Shown: in pieces, positions 16,870 to 24,166 of the stretch
Position numbering within the stretch: the first letter of the stretch is position 1
Layout of the letters: each line of letters opens with the position of its first letter
Source of the DNA: Taishania sp964580465
Lineage (GTDB): Bacteria > Bacteroidota > Bacteroidia > Flavobacteriales_D > Crocinitomicaceae
Assembly (NCBI GenBank): GCA_964580465.1
Contig: CAZOKJ010000005.1
Coordinates: 49,058-113,057 of the forward strand
Reading direction: 5' to 3'
DNA: 64,000 bases
Made by a program: the position numbers and the translations under genes
The notes under the pieces: generated by a model
Database searches by the model: none
Told to the model about the DNA's origin: nothing
What the model saw: the letters and a program-made list of their open reading frames with translations, nothing else

Positions 16870-17304
16870 ATGATAGCAGTTACTAAAATTTTTCGCTTCG
16901 AAATGGGACATGCCATTAGTTGTTACGAGGGAATGTGTAAATACATTCATGGGCATTCCTATGTGTTGCATGTAACAGTGGCAGCAAAAAACAGTAGCGA
17001 TGAACCATTGCCAGCTCCAGGATTTGTGATTGATTTCAAGGAACTAAAGAAAATTGTTAACGAAAAAGTTATCAATAAATTGGATCACTCACTAGTGTTA
17101 AGTGAAAACTACATCAAAGAACATCCTAACGCTGGAATGGGGCAAAATTTTATGCTATGGCCTTATGAACCAAGTGCAGAGAATATCTTATATTTTATTC
17201 GCACAGAAGTGCAAGATGCTCTTTCGGAACATTACCATGTTGTTCGCTTGAGATTATGGGAAACAGCTGATTCTTTTGCTGAGTGGGAAAATAGAAGTTT
17301 ATAA
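16870..17304 (+). CDS. queD: 6-carboxytetrahydropterin synthase / PTPS family
   Basis: 144 residues. It has the zinc-binding His of MGHAIS near residue 14 and the C-x3-HGHSY motif (CKYIHGHSY), a FVIDFKELKKIV segment, the LDHSLVL segment, and a C-terminal glutamate (RLRLWETADSFAEW). QueD converts dihydroneopterin triphosphate to 6-carboxytetrahydropterin for queuosine. Family members may instead act in pterin or folate salvage (PTPS-III), and no other que genes are next to it, so the symbol is by similarity. It ends in a bidirectional terminator shared with the TonB receptor gene. Confidence 0.82.
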   Translation: MIAVTKIFRFEMGHAISCYEGMCKYIHGHSYVLHVTVAAKNSSDEPLPAPGFVIDFKELKKIVNEKVINKLDHSLVLSENYIKEHPNAGMGQNFMLWPYEPSAENILYFIRTEVQDALSEHYHVVRLRLWETADSFAEWENRSL

Positions 17305-17317
17305 CGAGATTAACTAT

Positions 17318-17356
17318 AAAAAAAAGTGGCTATTCGATCGAATAGCCACTTTTTTT
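17318..17356. terminator. Bidirectional terminator between queD and the copper receptor
   Basis: A perfect 24-base palindrome (17326-17349, arms GTGGCTATTCGA / TCGAATAGCCAC) is flanked by eight A on the left and seven T on the right, so it works as a rho-independent terminator on both strands for the two convergent genes. Confidence 0.95.
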
Positions 17357-19382
17357 ATTTCTTTTTTACTTGAAAATTGTAAACCAAATTCACATAGAAA
17401 TTTCTACCCATTCTAGGAATTTTATTCCAATCTGCAAATGTGCGATAGTATCTGTCGAAAAGGTTTTCTACTCCAATTTTCACTAGCAATTGTTGATTCG
17501 TTTTTGAGAAATTAAACAACTTTGAAGCTCCTAAGCTTAAAATGGTGTAGTCTGGAGCTGCAGATTCTCCAAATTCTGGACTAAAACTTGTCTGTTTTAA
17601 CGCGCCCTCTACGATGGCTTCGACAACGTAGTCTTTCATTTCAAATTTTAAGGTAGTTCCATAACTGAAAGGTTGAATTTGTGGTAATTTTATAGATCCA
17701 GCTTGACCATATCTATAAATTGCTTTTCCTGATAAATTCAAACTTGGAATAATAGAATATGAAAATGAAAAATTAACATTGAACAAGTCTGCATTCTTGA
17801 ATTGTTCGTAAACTTTTACGCCATTTATCCCAATATTCATTGAATATAAAGTTGAGTCAGGGCGGCCAATAATGTAATCATACAGTCTAAAGTAATTCGC
17901 CTGCAATTTCACTAAAACTTTTGGGAAAATAAGCGTTGATGAAGCATTAAATTCCAATGATTTTTCATTTTTCATGTGTGGGTTACCTACATAATCGTAT
18001 CTGTCAAAACTGTTGAATAAGTAGAATCCATACCCCTCAGAAACAGATGGTGCTCTCTCAGCATAAGCCACGCCTAATGTTTGATTAAAGCGACCTACAA
18101 TGTATTTTGTGGAAAATCCGCCATTTTTTAACCATCTTAGTTTGTTTTGTTCTACATCAGGATAGAAGATTTTTAAGCTTTCATACCCAAATGTATCTCT
18201 GAGATAATTGTCATGAATTCCTGTTCCTAAAGTAATTGTTGAAGACCAATTATCGTTCCATTCGATTTTATCCTCCGCATAGAATCCAGTGTAATAAGTA
18301 TCTACTCCAGGCCAAGTTAGCATAAACATATCAGGCTCATTTGGATTATTTGGATACATGGTCATTTCTGCTAGCGAATAGTTGTAATGACCTGAAATAT
18401 TTGTTTTCCAATAATGTTTACCTTTTTCACCCATTAGCATTGTGTAAAAACCGGCTGTTTTAGACCATCCAGGCATATCCATTCGAATTGGGACAACAGG
18501 ACGCTTGGTGTCGTCCATAATGTGAGTGATTTGGTTGTAATAAATTTTTGCTTCTAAGTGGTCAATATTTTTACTCAATTCATGATATTCGTATTTTACA
18601 GACCCCATTATTGCTTCTGCTAAGCTAACATCCATCGGCAGTGCAGGATAGCCAACATTCCAAGCTCTGTCGTAAATAACTGATCCTGATAAAGTTTGTT
18701 TATCTGTTAGACGAACACCCACTACACCAGAAAGATTATATTTCGAAAATTGTGAATAATCTACTTTTGTTCTTTTGCCAGCATAATAATTTTCAGCATC
18801 GCGAAAGGTAAAATCAAAATCAGTATAAAATTTATGATGAGCAAACTGTAGCTTTGTACCCAAAATCTTTTGCAAATTGTTACTTTCGAAGCCAGTAAAT
18901 AATGTTCCTTTGAACCCTGCAGGTCCAAATTCAGAATGTTGACGAACTAAATCAATACCGCCAGCTATTGTAGCTCCATGAGTAGAACCTGATTGTCCAC
19001 TCTGAACATCTGCTTTACTCAAATTGGTAATTTCCACGTAAGAAGTGACAGGATCCATTTTATCAGTGCATGCACCATAAATTCTCATTCCATCAATTGT
19101 TATGATTGAGCGCTCTGTCGCCATTCCGTTAATAAGAGGCTCCCAGGCATAAGCTCCTCTTTTCACCATGTTGATGTTGTTATTTGATTCTAAATAACCG
19201 TCAATGGTTGATAATACTTTTGTGTGTTTGTTGGTCAATGTTCCTTTTCCTTCAATGACCACTTCGTCTAATTGTTGGAACTCGGTGCTATCTTGGCTTA
19301 TAGATGGTTGTTCTTGCGCGTAGGAAGACCATGAATAGCTTAATATCAGCGCGCTTAAAGCAATGATAATCTCTTTTTTCAT
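17355..19382 (-). CDS. TonB-dependent copper receptor (OprC/NosA type)
   Basis: 675 residues. It has a signal peptide (ending SYAQEQ), a plug domain (LDEVVIEGKG; GMATERSIITIDGMRIYG) and a beta-barrel ending in F (VNLVYNFQVKKK). C105-T-D-K-M109 and H287-I-M289 reproduce the CxxxM-HxM copper site of Pseudomonas OprC, with nearly the same distance between the two motifs. CTDKMDPVTSYVE is also characteristic of NosA. It should import copper across the outer membrane using TonB energy. It is third in the minus-strand unit after the small Cys/His/Met protein and the Met/His-rich lipoprotein. Copper demand in respiration (haem-copper oxidase, NosZ) is the likely reason for co-control with nor. Confidence 0.88.
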   Translation of the reverse strand: MKKEIIIALSALILSYSWSSYAQEQPSISQDSTEFQQLDEVVIEGKGTLTNKHTKVLSTIDGYLESNNNINMVKRGAYAWEPLINGMATERSIITIDGMRIYGACTDKMDPVTSYVEITNLSKADVQSGQSGSTHGATIAGGIDLVRQHSEFGPAGFKGTLFTGFESNNLQKILGTKLQFAHHKFYTDFDFTFRDAENYYAGKRTKVDYSQFSKYNLSGVVGVRLTDKQTLSGSVIYDRAWNVGYPALPMDVSLAEAIMGSVKYEYHELSKNIDHLEAKIYYNQITHIMDDTKRPVVPIRMDMPGWSKTAGFYTMLMGEKGKHYWKTNISGHYNYSLAEMTMYPNNPNEPDMFMLTWPGVDTYYTGFYAEDKIEWNDNWSSTITLGTGIHDNYLRDTFGYESLKIFYPDVEQNKLRWLKNGGFSTKYIVGRFNQTLGVAYAERAPSVSEGYGFYLFNSFDRYDYVGNPHMKNEKSLEFNASSTLIFPKVLVKLQANYFRLYDYIIGRPDSTLYSMNIGINGVKVYEQFKNADLFNVNFSFSYSIIPSLNLSGKAIYRYGQAGSIKLPQIQPFSYGTTLKFEMKDYVVEAIVEGALKQTSFSPEFGESAAPDYTILSLGASKLFNFSKTNQQLLVKIGVENLFDRYYRTFADWNKIPRMGRNFYVNLVYNFQVKKK

Positions 19383-19400
19383 GACTATAAAAATTGTAAG

Positions 19401-19458
19401 AAGACTGCCTGTCGCCAGACAGTCTTTTAGTATGAGTTAAGAAACCTGCAAGTTTCTT
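19401..19458 (-). other. Two tandem intercistronic hairpins before the copper receptor gene
   Basis: AAGACTG (19401-19407) pairs with CAGTCTT (19420-19426), with an inner CTG/CAG stem; AAGAAAC (19439-19445) pairs with GTTTCTT (19452-19458). Neither is followed by a T-run on the minus strand. They fill the gap between the lipoprotein stop and the receptor start and may set relative expression or mRNA processing. Confidence 0.6.
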
Positions 19459-19489
19459 GAATATGTTTAAATCCGTTAGTCTAGTACTA

Positions 19490-20335
19490 TTAGAACTCTA
19501 CTTCAAAGTAAATGCTACTTGCTTCTACTTCTCCTTCAATTGCTTCGCCTTTTAATACTTCTTGAGCAGCATTAAGCAATTGTAAATTCAATTTCCAATA
19601 ACCAGTCATTGTTAAGTTCAATTTACCAGTGTAAATTTTACTAGCTGCACTTTGAGTTAAGTGCTCATTGTTTGGAGAGCTGTGGTTACCCATTCCAGGC
19701 ATTCTTGGATCCATCTTAATTGTATAGCCATCTACTGGAGTAAACAACATCATGTTTTCCATTTTGTACAAATATGCTTGGATTGAATTCACGCCTACCT
19801 TTGGAGTAGTTGGCTCAACGTATGCAATAATGTAGCGTACATTGTCTGTACCTTTGAATGATTCAACTCTTCTTTTTACTTGAGCTTTAACATCAACTCT
19901 GTCAGTTACAGTGTAAGCTGTTCCATTTACAGTGTAATCAAATGTGATTTCCCAATATTCAGTGTCGTTGCTAGCCATTTGAAAAATGATGTAACCTTCA
20001 TAAACAGTTTCACCTTTTTCAGAAACACTAATTGCAGAGTATGGACTTGAGTGACTCATAGAAGTCATGTGCATCAACGTTTTCCATGATGATTGAACTC
20101 CTTTTAAAGCAACTCCATCATTTCCTTTTACTTGGAAATAGATTTTATTGTATCCTTGCTCGATTTTACCTGAAGTTGTGTATAGGTCAATTTTATGTGT
20201 TTCATTGCTAAATGTTTTTACCAATGTTAATCCAGTTAATACATTTTCTTCTGTTGGCTTTACCGGTTCAACTTTTTTACAAGATACAGCCATCACTATC
20301 AGCATAATAAAGCCGATGAATTTTAAATTTTTCAT
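19490..20335 (-). CDS. Met/His-rich lipoprotein with YtkA-like domains
   Basis: 281 residues. The signal peptide ends in a lipobox (MAVSC, Cys19). The mature protein seems to carry two FixH/YtkA-like beta-sandwich units: one with WKTLMHMTSMSHSSPYSA and one with KMDPRMPGMGNHSSPNNEH followed by KLNLTMTGYWKLNLQLL. YtkA-like proteins are copper-associated, and the clustered Met and His residues look like Cu(I)/Cu(II) ligands. It lies directly before the OprC-type receptor on the same strand, so it probably binds copper at the cell surface or in the periplasm for that receptor. Binding is inferred, not shown. Confidence 0.75.
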   Translation of the reverse strand: MKNLKFIGFIMLIVMAVSCKKVEPVKPTEENVLTGLTLVKTFSNETHKIDLYTTSGKIEQGYNKIYFQVKGNDGVALKGVQSSWKTLMHMTSMSHSSPYSAISVSEKGETVYEGYIIFQMASNDTEYWEITFDYTVNGTAYTVTDRVDVKAQVKRRVESFKGTDNVRYIIAYVEPTTPKVGVNSIQAYLYKMENMMLFTPVDGYTIKMDPRMPGMGNHSSPNNEHLTQSAASKIYTGKLNLTMTGYWKLNLQLLNAAQEVLKGEAIEGEVEASSIYFEVEF

Positions 20336-20419
20336 GTTTTTTTGATTTTAAGTTTGTACAATATTTCCTCTGTTATAATCCATTAGACTATAAACAGTAA
20401 GTAAATGCGAAGTATAAAC

Positions 20420-20806
20420 TTAAAAAGTTGGAGGCTTGTCGTATTTAGCGTAATATGTATCTGTATAGTGCGCTTGAGCAATTGAACCGTATTCTTTCGG
20501 TTCTTTAAAAACAAGTGCTAATGAAAATTGAATACCTTCAAATAATGTTTGGTGATAGAAAAAAACCTCTGTTTGTAGCATCGGAATTAACTGATCGTTG
20601 TGTCCGTTGTTTTTTTCTTGAGACATGTGCTCAATTTGACACTGCCCGTTACACTCTAATTCAGGTTTTTCTTTGTTCTCACAAAACAACTCAACAAAAG
20701 TTTCTTGATCGATTTCATAAATAGTAAACAAGGCAGCATTTTTCACTGTCCAGAAAAGGACTGCTACAAGTGCGATGTGTGTTACTATTTTATGAAAAAC
20801 CAACAT
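20420..20806 (-). CDS. Small membrane-anchored Cys/His/Met protein, unknown
   Basis: 128 residues. One N-terminal hydrophobic segment (KIVTHIALVAVLFWTVKNAALF) is followed by a segment ELECNGQCQIEHMSQEKNNGHND containing a CxxxC pair with nearby His and Met residues that could bind metal. I do not recognise a named family. It is the first gene behind the FNR-like box and starts the copper-uptake operon, 84 bp before the lipoprotein gene, so a part in copper handling is likely but inferred. Confidence 0.7.
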   Translation of the reverse strand: MLVFHKIVTHIALVAVLFWTVKNAALFTIYEIDQETFVELFCENKEKPELECNGQCQIEHMSQEKNNGHNDQLIPMLQTEVFFYHQTLFEGIQFSLALVFKEPKEYGSIAQAHYTDTYYAKYDKPPTF

Positions 20807-20828
20807 GATAATTCTCTTAAACTTTCTG

Positions 20829-20836
20829 CAAATATA
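20829..20836 (-). promoter_or_regulatory. -7 promoter element of the copper-uptake operon
   Basis: On the minus strand this is TATATTTG (perfect TAnnTTTG), 22 bases before the first start codon. No -33 TTG is visible; the FNR-like dyad lies upstream at the activator position. Confidence 0.6.
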
Positions 20837-20858
20837 CTCGTTTTTTTTTCTGTTTGTA

Positions 20859-20874
20859 TATGATTCTAATCATA
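20859..20874 (-). promoter_or_regulatory. FNR/DNR-like operator of the copper-uptake operon
   Basis: On the minus strand TATGATTAGAATCATA; with one extra base each side it is a perfect 8-2-8 palindrome (20858-20875). It contains TGAT-N4-ATCA, the FNR core. The centre is 37.5 bp from the last base of the -7 element, the same spacing as the norC site, and 14 of 16 bases are identical to it. It also lies about 65 bp before the divergent urea transporter -7 element and might influence that gene. Confidence 0.7.
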
Positions 20875-20931
20875 TCTACCTCTTTAGAGGCTGTTTTGTT
20901 GAAAAAGGTTACAAATGACAGATAAAAATCT

Positions 20932-20939
20932 TATTTTTG
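20932..20939 (+). promoter_or_regulatory. -7 promoter element of the urea transporter gene
   Basis: TATTTTTG matches TAnnTTTG and lies 24 bases before ATG 20964. It also supports the start at 20964 over an in-frame TTG at 20937. Confidence 0.4.
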
Positions 20940-20963
20940 TTAATTTACTTACTTTGTTTTTCT

Positions 20964-21842
20964 ATGTTGAATAATACTTCCTTTCTTAAATCTGTATTTA
21001 ATGGTATTGGGCAAATTATGCTACAAGAAAACTCATTCACTGGTTTTTTCTTTTTACTTGCATTGTGTGTAGCAAATTGGCAATATGGATTGGCTTTGCT
21101 CTTAGCAACAACCACAGCTACTATTTTTGCGTTTTTCTTAACCGAAAAAAAGCCTGCTGTTGAATCTGGATTGTATGGATTTAGTGCTGCACTAGTAGGT
21201 GTTGCTCTTATTGTGTTGTTTAAAAGTACATTCTTAACTTGGTTGTTCATTGTGTTAGGAGCTTTATTAGCAACCTTTTTACAACATTTTGCTATGAAAC
21301 GATCCATTTCTATTTTTACCCTTCCATTCATAGTGGTAACATGGTTGTGTTTTGTTATTTTGTCTAAAGGATTTTTAGTTCCCTCTTCTGATTTGCATCC
21401 GCTCCAATTAAATTTACCAGTGGGGCAATGGATGGAAATTGTGTTGAATGGCATTGGACAGGTCATTTTTCAAGGAGGATTAATAGGAGGAGCACTCTTT
21501 CTAATTGGATTAGTGTTTTCTAATCTCAATTCAGCTTTGTTAGCTGTTACAAGCGCTTTAATGGGTGGAGTGATTGCCATCTTTATGCATTTTCCTATAG
21601 ATGATATTAAAATGGGACTTTTTGGTTTTAACGTAGTTCTAACAGCCATTGCATTACAGCCAAAGGTTAAAAGTGATTGGATGTGGTTAGTGCTCGGTTT
21701 GGGTCTTACTTTATTGCTTCATTTTTATTTTTATCAATCGCAGTTGCTTTCTTTTCTTGGTGGCTATTTTACACTGCCTTTTGTTTTGGCAACGATGACA
21801 ATGATATTTTTAAAAAAAAGATGGTATGATAAGAAGAATTGA
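20964..21842 (+). CDS. Urea transporter (UT family)
   Basis: 292 residues from ATG 20964. It is an internal duplication of two halves, each with the GIGQ(I/V)xxQ segment (NGIGQIMLQENSFTG near residue 13; NGIGQVIFQGGLIGG near 165) and a GLYGFSAALVGVAL / GLFGFNVVLTAIAL loop, as in the UT channel family (PF03253). Each half has about five membrane segments. It conducts urea down its gradient through the inner membrane. No urease genes are visible. The next gene starts within its last 17 bp, so translation of the two is coupled. Confidence 0.88.
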   Translation: MLNNTSFLKSVFNGIGQIMLQENSFTGFFFLLALCVANWQYGLALLLATTTATIFAFFLTEKKPAVESGLYGFSAALVGVALIVLFKSTFLTWLFIVLGALLATFLQHFAMKRSISIFTLPFIVVTWLCFVILSKGFLVPSSDLHPLQLNLPVGQWMEIVLNGIGQVIFQGGLIGGALFLIGLVFSNLNSALLAVTSALMGGVIAIFMHFPIDDIKMGLFGFNVVLTAIALQPKVKSDWMWLVLGLGLTLLLHFYFYQSQLLSFLGGYFTLPFVLATMTMIFLKKRWYDKKN

Positions 21843-22248
21843 AAAATCGGAAATTCCCATGTTGGTTGATTGGTATTTGGAATCTACGCAACAACGTCTT
21901 CATTTTTTCACAAACTCAATTGCTGAAAGCCGTCGAGAAAATATAATTGATTTATTGACAGATTGTGTTACAATTGTTCTTTATGATGAAAACAATCTTC
22001 CGTTGATCTTTGTGGCAATAAAAGATGATACAATTGTGCTGTCATCCACCAATAAAGCCATATCGAATGAACAAGCGTCTTTGCTTTTTATTCATTTAAA
22101 ACAAGCTTTTTATAAATTGTTTGCGACTGTTTATCAACAAGATTTATTATTAGTAAACTTGTTTAAAAATGAAGGTTTTACCATTTTGTCAGGTCGGTTA
22201 GATGCTGAATTAAATGAAAAACAATTTGTACTTTATTGGTCGCTTTAG
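21826..22248 (+). CDS. Hypothetical protein coupled to the urea transporter
   Basis: 140 residues, soluble, no signal peptide. It overlaps the urea transporter by 17 bp in another frame. It begins MIRRIEKSEIPMLVDWYLES, which is loosely like the first strand and helix of GNAT acetyltransferases, but no acetyl-CoA binding loop (Q/RxxGxG/A) can be seen, so I do not assign it. Overlap with the transporter suggests a shared function. Confidence 0.6.
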   Translation: MIRRIEKSEIPMLVDWYLESTQQRLHFFTNSIAESRRENIIDLLTDCVTIVLYDENNLPLIFVAIKDDTIVLSSTNKAISNEQASLLFIHLKQAFYKLFATVYQQDLLLVNLFKNEGFTILSGRLDAELNEKQFVLYWSL

Positions 22249-22421
22249 TTGTGAAAAATTCTTTGAACATAGCTCTTTTTAGTCCGTTTGATTTTAAACG
22301 TAAGTTTGTTTAGTTGGCAAACGATATCGAGCAATACAATGAATTTTTTATTCCATAAGTTTAGCAATAGTAATATATTTAGTACCTTGGTTTCTTTGGA
22401 ATTAAGAGAAATTAATTAGGT

Positions 22422-22453
22422 AAGGTTGTTCGGTCAAGAATGACCTTTTTTTT
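22422..22453 (+). terminator. Rho-independent terminator upstream of pdhB
   Basis: AAGGTTGTTC (22422-22431) pairs with GAATGACCTT (22438-22447) over ten base pairs including two G-U pairs, six-base loop, followed by eight T in a row. It lies 174 bp after the nearest upstream stop. Confidence 0.85.
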
Positions 22454-22527
22454 ATTTATTTGTCAAATCAAAAATGATGGTTGCAGAAAAAAATAAATAA
22501 AACAACTGAGTTATGTGAACTATTTTT

Positions 22528-22535
22528 TATCTTTG
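22528..22535 (+). promoter_or_regulatory. -7 promoter element of pdhB
   Basis: TATCTTTG, a perfect TAnnTTTG match 36 bases before the start codon, directly downstream of the terminator at 22422-22453. Confidence 0.55.
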
Positions 22536-22571
22536 GACTCGCTTCTGAATAGAAGTTTATAAATAATCGAG

Positions 22572-23552
22572 ATGAAGACAGTACAATTTAGAGAAGCGTT
22601 GCGTGAAGCAATGTCTGAGGAAATGAGAAGAGACTCAAGCGTGTTCTTGATGGGAGAGGAGGTTGCAGAATACAATGGAGCTTACAAAGTATCTCAAGGA
22701 ATGTTGGATGAATTTGGTCCAAAACGCGTTATTGACACCCCTATTGCAGAGCTTGGTTTTTCAGCGATCGGAGTTGGAGCAGCAATGAACGGTTTGCGTC
22801 CAATTGTAGAGTTTATGACATGGAATTTTGCTATTTTAGCAGCCGACCAAATCATTAATAGCGCCGCAAAGATGCTGCAAATGTCAGGTGGCCAATATGG
22901 AGTTCCAATTGTATTTAGAGGAGGAAATGGACAAGCAGGGCAATTAGCAGCGACACACTCACAAAGTTTCGAAGCATTTTATGCGCATGTTCCTGGATTG
23001 AAAGTTGTAACACCATCTACACCATACGATGCGAAAGGATTATTGAAAGCAGCTATTCGCGATAATGATCCAATTGTTTTTTTGGAGTCAGAAAAAATGT
23101 ATAGTGATAAAGGAGAAATTCCTGAAGGTGAATATATCATTCCGATTGGTGTTGCGGATATTAAACGTAAAGGTACAGATGTGACAATCGTTTCTTTTGG
23201 TAAGATTATTAAGGTTGCTCATGCTGCAGCTGAGGAATTAGCAAAAGAAGGTATTGAAGTTGAAATTGTTGATTTGCGCACGGTTCGCCCAATAGACTAT
23301 GCAGCAGTTGTTGAATCTGTTAAGAAAACAAATCGCTGCGTGGTTGTTGAAGAATCTTGGCCGTTGGCTTCAATTTCATCTGAAATTGCATACCATTTAC
23401 AACGATATGCTTTTGATCATTTAGATGCTCCAGTTATGCGAGTAACACAAACCGACACACCATTTGCATTTTCTACTTCATTAATTGAAGAAGCTTTGCC
23501 AAATGTTGATAGAGTTATAAAGGCTGTAAAAGCAGTTTTATACAGAAATTAA
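22572..23552 (+). CDS. pdhB: Pyruvate dehydrogenase E1 component, beta subunit
   Basis: 326 residues, the typical length of E1-beta. Recognisable segments are MGEEVAEYNGAYKVSQG (thiamine diphosphate-side glutamate), DTPIAELGFSAIGVGAAMNGLRPIVEFMTWNF, FRGGNGQAGQLAATHSQSFEAFYAHVPGLKVV and a C-terminal transketolase-like domain with DLRTVRPID. With E1-alpha it decarboxylates pyruvate in the pyruvate dehydrogenase complex. It stands alone here with its own promoter and terminator; the alpha subunit and E2 are not adjacent. A branched-chain E1-beta is the alternative, but the sequence resembles the pyruvate type. Confidence 0.92.
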   Translation: MKTVQFREALREAMSEEMRRDSSVFLMGEEVAEYNGAYKVSQGMLDEFGPKRVIDTPIAELGFSAIGVGAAMNGLRPIVEFMTWNFAILAADQIINSAAKMLQMSGGQYGVPIVFRGGNGQAGQLAATHSQSFEAFYAHVPGLKVVTPSTPYDAKGLLKAAIRDNDPIVFLESEKMYSDKGEIPEGEYIIPIGVADIKRKGTDVTIVSFGKIIKVAHAAAEELAKEGIEVEIVDLRTVRPIDYAAVVESVKKTNRCVVVEESWPLASISSEIAYHLQRYAFDHLDAPVMRVTQTDTPFAFSTSLIEEALPNVDRVIKAVKAVLYRN

Positions 23553-23573
23553 TACACCTTATTATATAGTGTG

Positions 23574-23606
23574 AAAAGTAGAGTGATTTTTTTTACTCTA
23601 CTTTTT
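23574..23606 (+). terminator. Rho-independent terminator of pdhB
   Basis: AAAAGTAGAGT (23574-23584) pairs with ACTCTACTTTT (23595-23605), loop with a T-run, located 22 bases after the pdhB stop. Confidence 0.8.
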
Positions 23607-23684
23607 ACTTTTTTAGAGCTACTTTTTAAAGTAAAATTTAACTATTCACAAAATCATTTTTTTTTCTATTTTTTTTCGTAACTA

Positions 23685-23715
23685 CTTGTTTTGTAAAATA
23701 ATTTGCGTATCTTTG
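23685..23715 (+). promoter_or_regulatory. Main promoter of the ribosomal protein super-cluster
   Basis: CTTG (23685-23688) and a perfect -7 element TATCTTTG (23708-23715) are separated by 19 bases, fitting the Bacteroidota consensus. An AT-rich upstream tract (23660-23680) may act as an UP-like element. Confidence 0.65.
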
Positions 23716-23719
23716 CGTC

Positions 23720-23736
23720 CCCAAAAGTGTTTTGGG
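23720..23736 (+). other. 5'-terminal hairpin of the rpsL transcript
   Basis: CCCAAAA and TTTTGGG pair perfectly around GTG, starting about five bases after the -7 element, so it would form at the very 5' end of the mRNA. Such hairpins protect messages from 5'-dependent decay; a regulatory role is possible. Confidence 0.55.
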
Positions 23737-23769
23737 TAAATTAATAATTAATAAAATTAAGAGTATTTT

Positions 23770-24147
23770 ATGCCAACTATCCAACAATTAGTTCGCAAAG
23801 GAAGAACGGCGGTAGTAAAGAAATCAAAATCTGCTGCACTTGATTCATGTCCACAGCGTAAAGGGGTATGTGTAAGGGTTTACACCACTACTCCTAAGAA
23901 GCCGAACTCTGCAATGCGTAAAGTTGCAAGGGTGCGTTTGACTAACGGAAAAGAAGTCAACGCTTACATCGGTGGTGAAGGTCACAACTTACAAGAGCAC
24001 TCATTAGTGCTTGTACGTGGAGGAAGGGTTAAAGACCTTCCAGGAGTACGCTACCACATTGTACGTGGAGCGGAAGACACTGCAGGTGTTGAGGGAAGAA
24101 AACAACGTCGTTCTAAATATGGAGCGAAAAGACCTAAGCAAAAATAA
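23770..24147 (+). CDS. rpsL: 30S ribosomal protein S12
   Basis: 125 residues, normal length. It shows the decoding-site loop TPKKPNSAMRKVARV with Lys at the streptomycin-resistance position (wild type) and GGRVKDLPGVRYHIVRG. S12 monitors codon-anticodon pairing at the 30S A site. First gene of the cluster, with a ~50-base leader after the promoter and a 19-bp gap before rpsG. Confidence 0.99.
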   Translation: MPTIQQLVRKGRTAVVKKSKSAALDSCPQRKGVCVRVYTTTPKKPNSAMRKVARVRLTNGKEVNAYIGGEGHNLQEHSLVLVRGGRVKDLPGVRYHIVRGAEDTAGVEGRKQRRSKYGAKRPKQK

Positions 24148-24166
24148 TAGTTAAAGCTGTAGAAAA

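Larger units (their letters stand above)
22249..22571 (+). other. Gene-free stretch with a candidate small RNA
   Basis: 323 bp without a credible ORF. It holds a TAnnTTTG match (TAAGTTTG, 22301-22308), a strong terminator about 115 bases later (22422-22453), and then the pdhB promoter. Transcription from the first to the second would give an RNA of about 140 bases. Alternatively the terminator simply serves the urea transporter transcript, with a long 3' UTR. No -33 element was found for 22301. Confidence 0.35.
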
